Shown in pieces: positions 43,410 through 51,674 of a stretch of DNA of 64,000 nt (position 1 is the first letter of the stretch; every line of letters starts with the position of its first letter). Below the pieces are notes generated by a model. The model was not told the origin of the DNA and ran no database searches. It worked only from the letters and a program-made list of their open reading frames with translations. This stretch comes from JASLBX01 sp035762665. Its GTDB lineage: Bacteria > Actinomycetota > Actinomycetes > Jiangellales > Jiangellaceae. The stretch lies in the NCBI GenBank assembly GCA_035762665.1, contig DASTNZ010000235.1:1-64000 (forward strand). The letters run 5' to 3'. A program made the position numbers and the translations under genes.

Positions 43410-44089
43410 GGTGGTGTCTCCCGGGCCACATACCCGACGCCGCGGACCGTGTGGATCAGGCGCGGCTCACCATCGGCCTCGGTCTTGCGCCGCAGGTAGC
43501 CGACGTAGACCTCCAGGGAGTTCGCCGTCGTGGGAAAGTCGTAGCCCCAGACCTCTTCGAGGATGCGTTCTCGTGGCAGCACCTGCCGCGGATGGCGAAG
43601 CAGCAGTTCGAGCAGGTTGAACTCAGTGCGGGTAAGCCGTACTCGCCGGTCACCGCGGTATACGTCGCGGGTCGCGGGATCCAAAGTGAGGTCCGCTAGT
43701 TGCAGGGTCCTGGCGGCCGGACCGGTAGTGGCGGTGCGTCGCAGCAACGCCCGCAGCCGGGCCAGCAGCTCCTCCAGGGCGAACGGTTTGGGCAGATAGT
43801 CGTCGGCACCGGCGTCCAGGCCGGCGACCCGATCGGAGACCTCGTCGCGAGCCGTGAGCATGAGCACCGGCACATCGTCACCGGCAGCCCGCAGGGCGCG
43901 GCAGGTGGCCAGCCCGTCCAGCTTGGGCATCATCACGTCGAGGACGACGGCATCGGGTCGGTGTGCTGAGATCGAACGCAGCGCCTGCTCGCCGTCGGCC
44001 GCCAGCTCGACTTCGTAGCCGTTGAACGCCAGCGAACGCCGGAGCGACTCCCGCACGGCGGGATCGTCGTCGACGACTAGTACCTGCAT
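43406..44089 (-). CDS. OmpR-type response regulator (MprA-like)
   Basis: 227 residues. Receiver with acidic pair DDD (about 7-9), phospho-Asp in VVLDVMMPKLDG (about 51) and Lys in LPKPFALEE. The winged-helix DNA-binding domain has RLTRTEFNLLELLLRHPRQVL and RRKTEADGEPRLIHTVRGVGYV. It is translated together with the kinase and should control the operon's HtrA gene. No direct-repeat binding site was identified upstream. Confidence 0.93.
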   Translation of the reverse strand: MQVLVVDDDPAVRESLRRSLAFNGYEVELAADGEQALRSISAHRPDAVVLDVMMPKLDGLATCRALRAAGDDVPVLMLTARDEVSDRVAGLDAGADDYLPKPFALEELLARLRALLRRTATTGPAARTLQLADLTLDPATRDVYRGDRRVRLTRTEFNLLELLLRHPRQVLPRERILEEVWGYDFPTTANSLEVYVGYLRRKTEADGEPRLIHTVRGVGYVARETPP

Positions 44090-44131
44090 GAGGCTCAGTG
44101 TGCCTGGCCTACCTGAGAGCTAACTAAACAA

Positions 44132-45532
44132 TCACGGCTTCTGGTCGACATCCGCGGTAAGAGCCGGATCGTCGTCCGCGAAGGTGCGCACCGGCCCCGG
44201 ACCGGACTCCGCCGTCTCGAACCGGACGGTCACCCTCCCCAACCCGGCGCCCCACACCCAGCCGGGGCCATATTCGGCATGCCGGACGTCCATACCCGGG
44301 ATCCAGCGCTGGGATGAGTGAACAAGCACCGCCGGATCGGGGCCCACCGACTCCGACCAGTCCGGCGTCGAGGCACCGGCGTCGAGATCGCTGGTCGATG
44401 AGGTGTGCTCGCCCGCCCGCTCTCCTTCCTCGCGCCGGTCATCGTTCGCGAACAAGTCCTCCTGCACCCAATCGGCCAGGCCGGCCAAGCCCACGCCGAG
44501 CAAACGGATTCCTCCTGTCGTGTCGATCTCATCGAGCAGGTGCGCCGCCACTCGCCTGACCACCCGCTCATCGTCGGTGGGCCCAGGGAGCGTAGCCGAC
44601 CGCGACAGCGTGGTGAAGTCGTGCAGGCGGACCTTCAGCGTGACCGTGCGGCCGGACTGCCCGGATTCCCGCAGCCGGCCGGCGACCTTGGTGGCCATCC
44701 GGCCGATCAGCGCGGTGAGTAGGTCGCGATCGGTGATGTCCTGGTCGAAGGTGTCCTCAATGCTCACCGATTTCGTCTCGCGCTCCGGCGAGACGGGGCG
44801 ATCGTCCTGAGCCCGGGCAAGCCGGTAGAGCGATCGGCCGTGCGCCTCGCCCAGCAGGCCGACGAGCTCCTCGACGGTGACGGCGGCGAGGTCCCCGACC
44901 GTCCGCACGCCGAGCCGGGCAAGCCGCTCCGCGGTGGCCGGACCGATTCCGGGAAGGGCGCGGACCGGCAGCGGGTGCAGCACGGACAGCTCGGTGCCAG
45001 GCTCGACGACCAGGAGCCCGTCCGGTTTGGCCTGCTCCGAGGCGATCTTCGCCAGCAGCTTGGACGTGGCGGCGCCGACGCTCGCGGTGAGCGCGGTGCG
45101 ATCGTGGATCGTGGCGCGGAGCCGTTCGCCGAGCGTCCGCACACCGGCCGGCGAAAGGTCATGGCCCGCTCGGGCCGCCAGGTCGACGAAAGCTTCGTCC
45201 AGCGAGAGCGGTTCGATCACAGGCGACAGTTCCCGAAGCGTCGCCATCACGATCTCGCTCGCCGCCCTGTACGCCCGGAAACGCCCGGCGAGGAAGGCCG
45301 CGTGCGAGCAGCGTGAGCGTGCTTCGGCCATCGACATCGCGGATCGCACGCCGAACTTGCGCGCCTCGTACGACGCGGTCGACACCACACCGCGCGGGCC
45401 AAGCCCACCTACGATCACCGGCCGCCCGCGCAAGGACGGTTTGTCGCGCTGCTCGACCGCCGCGAAGAACGCGTCCAGGTCGACGTGGAGGACGTTCGGC
45501 TCGGTTCGTGCCAGGTTCTGCACGGTAGTCAT
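44132..45532 (-). CDS. dinB: DNA polymerase IV (Y-family) with CarD-like tail
   Basis: 466 residues. Y-family motifs: HVDLDAFFAAVEQRD (about 16-30), SYEARKFGVRSAM, LSLDEAFVDL, SVGAATSKLLAKIASEQAKPDGLL, and the HhH GIGPATAERLARLG. After the little-finger domain comes an acidic linker, then WIPGMDVRHAEYGPGWVWG, a beta-rich extra domain resembling CarD/tudor folds, seen in some actinobacterial DinB proteins. No typical beta-clamp peptide is seen at the end. It copies past damage with low fidelity. No LexA box was found upstream. Confidence 0.92.
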   Translation of the reverse strand: MTTVQNLARTEPNVLHVDLDAFFAAVEQRDKPSLRGRPVIVGGLGPRGVVSTASYEARKFGVRSAMSMAEARSRCSHAAFLAGRFRAYRAASEIVMATLRELSPVIEPLSLDEAFVDLAARAGHDLSPAGVRTLGERLRATIHDRTALTASVGAATSKLLAKIASEQAKPDGLLVVEPGTELSVLHPLPVRALPGIGPATAERLARLGVRTVGDLAAVTVEELVGLLGEAHGRSLYRLARAQDDRPVSPERETKSVSIEDTFDQDITDRDLLTALIGRMATKVAGRLRESGQSGRTVTLKVRLHDFTTLSRSATLPGPTDDERVVRRVAAHLLDEIDTTGGIRLLGVGLAGLADWVQEDLFANDDRREEGERAGEHTSSTSDLDAGASTPDWSESVGPDPAVLVHSSQRWIPGMDVRHAEYGPGWVWGAGLGRVTVRFETAESGPGPVRTFADDDPALTADVDQKP

Positions 45533-45597
45533 GGTCTCGCAGCCGCTGAGTGCAGTAGCGTTCGGCGGGACTCGAACCTTGCAAAGGAGCAGATGCG

Positions 45598-46008
45598 ATG
45601 ACCACGATCGTCGTCGGGTACGTCCCAAAGCCGGAAGGCCGGGCCGCGTTGCGCCGAGCCGCCGAGGAAGCCAGGCTTCGCGGTGCACGGCTGGTTGTCA
45701 TCAACTCCGCACGAGGCGGGCGTGACTTCGACGACGAGGACGCCGTCGAGTCCGAGGCCGAGCTCGACGCTGTGCGCGCGCAGCTCGCGGAGGTCGGTGT
45801 CGACGCAGAAGTCCGCCAACTGGTTAGGGGTAGGGACGTCGCCGAAGACCTGATCTCCGTCGCCCAGGAGACGTCCGCTGATTTCATCGTGATCGGGCTG
45901 CGCCGCCGCAGTCCCGTCGGCAAACTCATTCTCGGCAGCAACGCCCAGCGCATCTTGCTGGACGCACCGTGCCCGGTACTGTCGGTGAAAGCCGGTGAAT
46001 CGGACTAA
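45598..46008 (+). CDS. Universal stress protein (UspA family)
   Basis: 136 residues, one Usp domain. The ATP-loop pattern G-x2-G-x9-G-S appears near GLRRRSPVGKLILGSNAQRILLDAPCPVL. ITTIVVGYVP-like first strand and an Asp/Glu-rich middle. AAAGGAG precedes the ATG. It is divergent from dinB and 13 bp ahead of the HhH-GPD gene, so both may be expressed together under stress. Confidence 0.9.
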   Translation: MTTIVVGYVPKPEGRAALRRAAEEARLRGARLVVINSARGGRDFDDEDAVESEAELDAVRAQLAEVGVDAEVRQLVRGRDVAEDLISVAQETSADFIVIGLRRRSPVGKLILGSNAQRILLDAPCPVLSVKAGESD

Positions 46009-46021
46009 GGAGTCTGCTGCC

Positions 46022-46609
46022 ATGCCGACGTTGTATCTCGCCACGGAGGAACCCGCCGACGAGTTGCTCTCGACCGATCCTCTCGCCCTGCTTGTCGGCA
46101 TGCTCCTGGACCAGCAAGTTCCAATGGAGTGGGCGTTCGGAGCCCCGCACCGGCTGGCTGAGCGGCTCGGCGTGGAACGGCTGGATGCGGCGCATATCGC
46201 CGGCTACGACCCGGACGGCCTCGCGACCTTGTTCACCACACCTCCGGCGTTGCACCGATTCCCCGGCTCGATGGCCAAGCGCACACAGCAGCTATGCCAG
46301 TACCTGGTCGACGAGTACAACGGTGACGCGGCCGCCGTGTGGGCAGGCGCCGCCGACGGCGCCGACCTTGTCAAGCGGCTGGGCAAACTCCCGGGCTTCG
46401 GGAAGCAGAAGGCGCAGATTTTCGCCGCCCTACTGGGCAAGCAGCTCGGCGTGCAGCCGCCCGGCTGGCGAGAGGCGGCCGGCGAGTACGGCGAGCCCGG
46501 AGTGTTCAGGTCCGTGGCCGATATTACCGACGACGGCAGTCTGGCCAAGGTACGCGAGCACAAGAAGCAGATGAAGGCGACGGCGAAAGCCGCCAAGGCG
46601 AGCACCTGA
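46022..46609 (+). CDS. HhH-GPD base-excision repair protein
   Basis: 195 residues. The helix-hairpin-helix motif reads RLGKLPGFGKQKAQIFAALLGKQ (about 118-140). The catalytic Asp of the GPD loop falls in the later region VFRSVADITDDGSL. LLVGMLLDQQVPMEWAF is the conserved N-terminal helix. Shorter than AlkA or Nth, it belongs to an actinobacterial stand-alone branch. The damaged base removed is unknown. A strong AAGGAG site precedes the ATG, and a hairpin terminator follows. Confidence 0.87.
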   Translation: MPTLYLATEEPADELLSTDPLALLVGMLLDQQVPMEWAFGAPHRLAERLGVERLDAAHIAGYDPDGLATLFTTPPALHRFPGSMAKRTQQLCQYLVDEYNGDAAAVWAGAADGADLVKRLGKLPGFGKQKAQIFAALLGKQLGVQPPGWREAAGEYGEPGVFRSVADITDDGSLAKVREHKKQMKATAKAAKAST

Positions 46610-46645
46610 CCGAGAACCGCCGTGCGACTTTCTGGCGGTTCTCGG
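46610..46645 (+). terminator. Strong hairpin after HhH-GPD gene
   Basis: CCGAGAACCGCC (46610-46621) pairs perfectly with GGCGGTTCTCGG (46634-46645) over a 12-nt loop, beginning at the stop codon. No T-run. Confidence 0.75.
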
Positions 46646-46676
46646 GCTACGGTTGACTGGTGTGTGCGTCGCGCAC

Positions 46677-46704
46677 GGGAACCATTGGCCGTTCTACAAT
46701 GTTG
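46677..46704 (+). promoter_or_regulatory. Candidate sigma-R-type promoter before the sigma factor gene
   Basis: GGGAAC (46677-46682), 18 bp, GTTG (46701-46704). This matches the GGAA-N18-GTTG type read by the thiol-stress sigma factor SigR, known to drive hrdB in streptomycetes. A TACAAT (46695-46700) also overlaps, so a vegetative -10 is possible too. Confidence 0.45.
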
Positions 46705-46762
46705 TGTTGGCTGTTGTGGTCCGCACCGCCGCCGAAGCCCATGAGACGTCGAGAGGTCGTTC

Positions 46763-48076
46763 GTGTCGCCGAGCCCGCCCCGCCCCAAGCCCGCAGTCGA
46801 TGAGCTGACGCCTACCCGCAGCCGGATCGTAGCCGCGAGTTCGCGCCGGGCCAGCACGGTTACGGTTGAAGCCACTGCTGCCAAGTCCGGCACCAAGAAG
46901 GCTGCCAAGCCGGGTACCCGCAAGAGCACGCCCGCGAAGGCCAAGCCAGCCGGCAAGAGCGCAAGCAAGGCAAAGGAACCCGCGCCCACGGCGGCGGCCG
47001 ACGGGGCCTTGCCGGACGACGTGGTGGAGCTGCCGACCGAGTCGGGCGAGCCGACGGCCGAAGAACTCGCGGCCACTGAGGGTGTCGGCCCCCAGGAGGA
47101 AGGCTTCGTCTACTCGGAGGATGACGACAGCGACGAGCCGGAGCAGCAGGTCGTCGTCGCGGGCGCCACCGCCGACCCGGTCAAGGACTACCTCAAGCAG
47201 ATCGGCAAGGTTCCACTGCTGAACGCCGAGCAGGAGGTCGAACTCGCCAAGCGGATCGAGGCAGGCCTATTCGCGGAAGAGAAGCTGGCCCGCGAGCGTG
47301 ACACCCTCGACCCCAAGCTCCGCGAGGAGCTGACCTGGATCGCCGATGACGGCCGGCGCGCCAAGAACCATCTGCTGGAGGCGAACCTCCGGCTGGTCGT
47401 CAGCCTCGCCAAGCGCTACACCGGGCGCGGCATGCTGTTCCTGGACCTGATCCAGGAGGGCAACCTGGGCTTGATCCGTGCGGTCGAGAAGTTCGACTAC
47501 ACCAAGGGTTACAAGTTCTCGACCTACGCGACTTGGTGGATCAGGCAGGCGATCACCCGCGCGATGGCCGACCAGGCGCGCACGATCCGCATTCCGGTGC
47601 ACATGGTCGAAGTCATCAACAAACTGGCGCGGGTCCAGCGCCAAATGCTGCAGGACCTCGGCCGTGAACCCACCCCGGAGGAGCTGGCGAAGGAACTGGA
47701 CATGACACCGGAGAAGGTTGTCGAGGTCCAAAAGTACGGTCGCGAGCCCATTTCTCTGCACACGCCTCTCGGCGAGGACGGTGACTCCGAGTTCGGTGAT
47801 CTCATCGAGGATTCCGAGGCGATCGTCCCGGCCGAGGCGGTGTCGTTCACGCTGCTGCAGGAGCAACTCCATGCGGTGCTGGACACCCTGTCCGAGCGCG
47901 AGGCGGGTGTGGTCTCGATGCGGTTCGGACTCACCGACGGGCAGCCCAAGACGCTGGACGAGATCGGCAAGGTGTACGGGGTCACGCGGGAGCGGATAAG
48001 GCAGATCGAGTCCAAGACCATGTCCAAGCTGCGTCACCCGTCGCGCTCCCAGGTGCTCCGCGACTATCTCGACTAA
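46763..48076 (+). CDS. hrdB: Principal RNA polymerase sigma factor (HrdB/SigA)
   Basis: 437 residues. Residues about 40-80 are Lys/Ala-rich, then an acidic stretch, as in actinobacterial HrdB. Region 1.2 (VKDYLKQIGKVPLLNAEQEVELAKRIEAG), 2.2-2.4 (LDLIQEGNLGLIRAVEKFDYTKGYKFSTYATWWIRQAI), 3 and the region 4 helix-turn-helix (RERIRQIESKTMSKLRHPSR) are intact. It directs RNA polymerase to vegetative promoters. GTG start. The gene is preceded by a sigma-R-like promoter, and a topoisomerase subunit gene lies farther downstream. Confidence 0.95.
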   Translation: MSPSPPRPKPAVDELTPTRSRIVAASSRRASTVTVEATAAKSGTKKAAKPGTRKSTPAKAKPAGKSASKAKEPAPTAAADGALPDDVVELPTESGEPTAEELAATEGVGPQEEGFVYSEDDDSDEPEQQVVVAGATADPVKDYLKQIGKVPLLNAEQEVELAKRIEAGLFAEEKLARERDTLDPKLREELTWIADDGRRAKNHLLEANLRLVVSLAKRYTGRGMLFLDLIQEGNLGLIRAVEKFDYTKGYKFSTYATWWIRQAITRAMADQARTIRIPVHMVEVINKLARVQRQMLQDLGREPTPEELAKELDMTPEKVVEVQKYGREPISLHTPLGEDGDSEFGDLIEDSEAIVPAEAVSFTLLQEQLHAVLDTLSEREAGVVSMRFGLTDGQPKTLDEIGKVYGVTRERIRQIESKTMSKLRHPSRSQVLRDYLD

Positions 48077-48102
48077 CGCGGTCGCAGTGTAGCTTCGGCG
48101 GC

Positions 48103-49590
48103 ATGGAACGTCCGGAGCCGTTAGCAGAGCTGGACTGGCCGGCCAATCGGGCTCGCGCCTTCGCCGAACAGGCTGTCGACCTGTGGGCCGAGCACGTAAG
48201 GGTGTTGCCGAGCTTGCCAGTGTCGCGTCCGCACACCCCGGCCGAAGTGCGGGCGGCCCTGAGCCGGCCGGTACCGGATGATCCGGTACCGGACGATGTG
48301 CTGTTCGCTCACCTGCGCGAGCTCATCATGGAGCGGAGTACGCAGACGGGGCATGGCGGTTGGATGGGGTACATCTCCGGGGCCGGTACGGTGCCCGGTG
48401 GGCCGGCGTCCCTGCTCGCCGCAGGCAGCAACCAGAACCTCGGCGGCTGGCCGCTCGGGCCGGGTGCCACTGAGATCGAATCGCAGCTGCTCGCCTGGTT
48501 CGCCGACCGACTGGGCCTTCCGGCCTCGACGTCAGGTGCGTTCGTTTCTGGTGGCGCCACCGCGAACCTGATCGCATTGACGGTTGCACGCGATGCCCTG
48601 GCGGGCTGGAACGTGCGGCGTGACGGCATCGCGGCCGGCCCGCCGTTGGCCGTGTACGTCTCCGACGACGCGCACGAGACCATCGACCGGGCCGCCGACC
48701 TGCTCGGATTGGGGAGTGCAGCCGTTCGCCGGATCGAGACCGATACCCACTTCCGGGTCCGGCCCGACGCCGTGCGGGCCGCGATCGAGCAGGACATCGC
48801 CGCCGGCGTACGCCCGCTATGTGTCGTGGGTACGGCCGGCACGACGGAACTGGGTGCCATCGATCCACTCGCCGAGCTTGCCGATGTCGCAGTCGCGTAC
48901 GACTGCTGGTTCCATGTCGACGCCGCCTACGGCGGACCGGCCGCCATGGTCGATGAGCTAAAGCCGTTGTTCAACGGGATCGAGCGGGCCGACTCCATCA
49001 CGTGCGACCCGCATAAATGGCTCAACACACCCATTTCATCGAGCCTCGTTCTAGTCCGCGATCCGGCCAGACATCTTGCGGCGTTCACGCTGAGGCCCGA
49101 TTACGCCCATCTCGATGCCGAGCTGGAGCAGGACATGGTCAACCGGTATCAGTGGACGCCCCAGTTCACCCGGCCGTTCGACGCTCTGCCGGTATGGGTG
49201 TCGCTGCTGAGCCACGGCTGGTCCGCGTACGCCCGGCGGATCGTGCACGACATCGAACTCACCCGCTGGCTGCACCATCTGGTGACCGTTCATCCTGAGC
49301 TCGAGCCGCTTGCCGAACCAGACCTGTCCATCGTGTGCTTCCGGTACGTTCCGGCGCGACTGGCGGACAACGGCAGTGTGAAGAGCTACCTGGACGAGCT
49401 CAACGAACAGATCATCTATGCCGTCCAGCGTGCCGGCCGGGCGTATCCGTCGAACGCAGTGGTCGCCGGCGACTTCGCCATCCGGGCCTGTCTAGTCGGA
49501 TACCGCACCGAGGCGGAGCATGTCGAAGCACTTGTCGACGACGTGATCCGTTTCGGCCGCCAGCTCGACGGAGAGCGGCAGGCACACTAG
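48103..49590 (+). CDS. PLP-dependent group II decarboxylase
   Basis: 495 residues. Fold type I decarboxylase: SGGATANLIALTVARDAL, HVDAAYGGPAAM (cofactor Asp) and PLP lysine in DPHKWLNTP (about 305). The closest families are aromatic-L-amino-acid and other group II decarboxylases (Pfam Pyridoxal_deC). The substrate could be an aromatic amino acid, glutamate or aspartate; the sequence alone does not decide. TAGCTT lies seven bases before the ATG. No amine-handling genes adjoin it. Confidence 0.9.
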   Translation: MERPEPLAELDWPANRARAFAEQAVDLWAEHVRVLPSLPVSRPHTPAEVRAALSRPVPDDPVPDDVLFAHLRELIMERSTQTGHGGWMGYISGAGTVPGGPASLLAAGSNQNLGGWPLGPGATEIESQLLAWFADRLGLPASTSGAFVSGGATANLIALTVARDALAGWNVRRDGIAAGPPLAVYVSDDAHETIDRAADLLGLGSAAVRRIETDTHFRVRPDAVRAAIEQDIAAGVRPLCVVGTAGTTELGAIDPLAELADVAVAYDCWFHVDAAYGGPAAMVDELKPLFNGIERADSITCDPHKWLNTPISSSLVLVRDPARHLAAFTLRPDYAHLDAELEQDMVNRYQWTPQFTRPFDALPVWVSLLSHGWSAYARRIVHDIELTRWLHHLVTVHPELEPLAEPDLSIVCFRYVPARLADNGSVKSYLDELNEQIIYAVQRAGRAYPSNAVVAGDFAIRACLVGYRTEAEHVEALVDDVIRFGRQLDGERQAH

Positions 49591-49801
49591 CGCCTGGGGC
49601 TACGAACCAGAGGGTGAGCGGCTCTCGCGCGACCGGCCGCGTCCCGCGGCGGTTTCCCTCGGCTCCGGCCGGGTACTCCCGATCAGGGCGGACGACATCG
49701 CGTCCGCGATGCGCGTTTTCCTCTGGACCCGCCGGGTACGTCGGGTCTACGCGGATGACATCGGTGTCGTCCGCATGCCAGGCAGGCCGAGGAGGCATCG
49801 G

Positions 49802-50572
49802 ATGGAAACCTGGATCTGGATCGTGATCGTGGTGTTGGCGGCTGCGCTGGCGGCGGCGCTGGCGTACGGCATTGCCGTGCGGCGTCGGTCGTCGCAGTTG
49901 AAGAAGCGGTTCGGCCCCGAGTACGACCGGGCCGTGGACGAGGCTGGCAGCCGCCACGAGGCTGAGAGCGAGCTGAGCGATATCGCCAAGCGTCGCGACA
50001 AGCTGGAGATCAAGCCGCTGCCGGAGCGGGCGCGGCGTGAGTACGCCACCGAATGGGAGAGCGTGCAACGTCAGTTCGTCGAACACCCGGGGCAAGCCGT
50101 TGCGGAGGCCGACGATCTGATCGTGTCCGTAATGCGTGATCGCGGGTATCCGGTGGACAAGTTCGGCGATCGTAAGGACTTCGTCGCCGCGGATTATCCA
50201 GAGGTGGCCAGTCATTACCGATCGGCACACGCGATCCGGCAACGGGGCTCGGATGCCACTACCGAGGATTACCGGCAGGCGTTCGTGCACTATCGGGCGT
50301 TGTTCGACGAGATGCTCCTTGACGCCGAGCATGCCGAGGCCCGCGACCGCGCGGATGACCGGGACCGGCTGGATGACCGGGATCGGCTGGATGATCGGGA
50401 TCGGCTGGATGACCGGGATCGGCTGGATGACCGGGATCGGCTGGATGACCGGGACCGGCTGGATGACCGGGACCGGCTGGATGATCGGGATCGGCTGGAT
50501 GACCAGGATGACCTTGACCGTCATCCACACACCGAACACATCGAGCACGAGCGCCACGAGAGGAGGCCATGA
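49802..50572 (+). CDS. Membrane-anchored protein with (DRDRLD)8 tail
   Basis: 256 residues. One N-terminal helix (METWIWIVIVVLAAALAAALAYGIAV) is followed by a soluble domain (about 45-170) with EWESVQRQFVEHPGQAVAEADDLIVSVM and TTEDYRQAFVHYRALFDEML. Eight identical hexapeptides DRDRLD (50357-50500) follow, then an Asp/His/Glu-rich end. The soluble domain is paralogous to the next gene. A GAGGAGG site supports the ATG. The start of the gene at an earlier in-frame ATG (49709) is disfavoured. Function unknown; the tail is a highly charged, probably elongated segment. Confidence 0.8.
   Translation: METWIWIVIVVLAAALAAALAYGIAVRRRSSQLKKRFGPEYDRAVDEAGSRHEAESELSDIAKRRDKLEIKPLPERARREYATEWESVQRQFVEHPGQAVAEADDLIVSVMRDRGYPVDKFGDRKDFVAADYPEVASHYRSAHAIRQRGSDATTEDYRQAFVHYRALFDEMLLDAEHAEARDRADDRDRLDDRDRLDDRDRLDDRDRLDDRDRLDDRDRLDDRDRLDDRDRLDDQDDLDRHPHTEHIEHERHERRP
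50357..50500 (+). repeat. Coding tandem repeat, 8 x 18 bp
   Basis: Eight tandem 18-bp units encode DRDRLD with no amino-acid change; only synonymous GAC/GAT or similar differences separate units. Perfect frame and length suggest slippage-type variation kept in frame. It is inside the gene at 49802. Confidence 0.9.
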
Positions 50573-50925
50573 TGACCATGCCCGAGCGTGACTACGAACG
50601 TGCCAACGATGTCGAGGCAACCCGCCTGAACGACACGACTCGCACGAGCGACACCGGCGCAGAGCCGACCCTCGTGGAAGGTTCCGGAGAGCTCTTCGAG
50701 AGATGGCAGCGAGCACAGGCCGCGTTCGTCGACGCGCCGCGAGAGGCGGTGCAGGAGGCCGGAGCGATCGTCGAAGACGTCCTCGGTCGGCTCGGGGACT
50801 CGTTTGGAACCGAGCGGAATCGGCTGGAGGCGGCCTGGGAGTCAGGTGGCGAGCCGTCGACCGAAGACCTTCGGTTGGCTCTGCAGCGGTACCGGACGTT
50901 CTTCGAGCGCTTGCTTGCTGCTTGA
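50569..50925 (+). CDS. Small paralogue of the upstream soluble domain
   Basis: 118 residues. ERWQRAQAAFVDAPREAVQEAGAIVEDVL and STEDLRLALQRYRTFFERLL parallel the domain of the preceding protein, so this is a cytoplasmic, anchor-less paralogue. Its ATG overlaps the preceding TGA (ATGA). The first 45 residues are hydrophilic and Thr/Asp-rich. Other ATG codons at 50572 and 50578 are possible starts. A strong terminator follows. Function unknown. Confidence 0.78.
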   Translation: MMTMPERDYERANDVEATRLNDTTRTSDTGAEPTLVEGSGELFERWQRAQAAFVDAPREAVQEAGAIVEDVLGRLGDSFGTERNRLEAAWESGGEPSTEDLRLALQRYRTFFERLLAA

Positions 50926-50950
50926 CCGTCACCCAAATCGTTTGATCGTT

Positions 50951-50985
50951 GTCGCTGGGGCACCAAGAACGGGTGCCCCAGCGAC
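50951..50985 (+). terminator. Strong hairpin terminator of the paralogue pair
   Basis: GTCGCTGGGGCACC (50951-50964) and GGTGCCCCAGCGAC (50972-50985) pair perfectly over a 7-nt loop, 25 bp after the stop. Confidence 0.8.
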
Positions 50986-51042
50986 AGTTGCTTACTTGGG
51001 GGGCCGGGTTGGTCGGCTTGCCTCAGGCCAGCCGTCAGGTGA

Positions 51043-51594
51043 CTAGTCGCGCCACTTGATCGAGCAACCCATGCTGGGCTTGTGGGGTTCCGGCACTGGC
51101 TCGCCGGCGAGCACCCGGGTGATCGCGTCGCGCAGCAGGTCTCCGGTGAGCGGGACGTTGTTACCAGGCGTAGAGCCGTCGTAGGCACCTCGGTAGGCCA
51201 GCCGGCGTTCAGCGTCGTACAGGAAGAAGTCGGGAGTGCACGCCGCTCCGTACGCCCGCCCCACCTCCTGCGCCACATCGACCAGGTACGGGAACGACCA
51301 GCCGGCGCGCTCGGCCTGCTCGGCGAGCTTGTCGGGACTGTCGTCGGGGTACGCGGCGGCGTCGTTGCAGCAGATGCCGATCACAGCAAGTCCCGTGTCG
51401 TCGAACTCGTTCAGCGTCGCGCCGAGATTCTTCTCGACGTGCCGGACGTACGGGCAGTGATTGCACAGGAAGATCACTAATAGCGCAGGTGCGTGGGCGA
51501 ACTCACGCAACGCGACATTGCGTCCGTCGACGGCGGGCAATGTGAAATCGGGAGCAGGGGTACCCAGGGGAACCATGGTGGACGTCACAGCCAT
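51043..51594 (-). CDS. Thioredoxin-fold peroxiredoxin-like protein
   Basis: 183 residues. APDFTLPAVDGRNVALREF is the AhpC/TSA/redoxin opening; the active motif is CNHCPYV, as in the CxxC-type 'thioredoxin family' proteins with an NHCP core. ACTPDFFLYD provides the cis-Pro loop. It is cytosolic by sequence. The partner is unknown. The 51594 start follows CAGAAT by six bases; a second ATG is at 51576. It is divergent from the SDR gene. Confidence 0.88.
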   Translation of the reverse strand: MAVTSTMVPLGTPAPDFTLPAVDGRNVALREFAHAPALLVIFLCNHCPYVRHVEKNLGATLNEFDDTGLAVIGICCNDAAAYPDDSPDKLAEQAERAGWSFPYLVDVAQEVGRAYGAACTPDFFLYDAERRLAYRGAYDGSTPGNNVPLTGDLLRDAITRVLAGEPVPEPHKPSMGCSIKWRD

Positions 51595-51674
51595 GGACCG
51601 ATTCTGCCGCGGCCGGAGGCGGACTCATCCCGCGCCCTGCGGGGAGAGTGGCCGGCCATGATGGAATCACCGGT

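Noticed and set aside
50357..50500. 18-bp repeats as a CRISPR or origin iterons
   Set aside because: No spacers, exact codon frame and synonymous differences only; it is a coding repeat.
49412..50932. Long minus-strand frame with IQPIPVIQPVP repeats
   Set aside because: It is the reverse reading of the coding (DRDRLD)8 tract; the plus-strand genes have homology-like structure, ribosome site and terminator.
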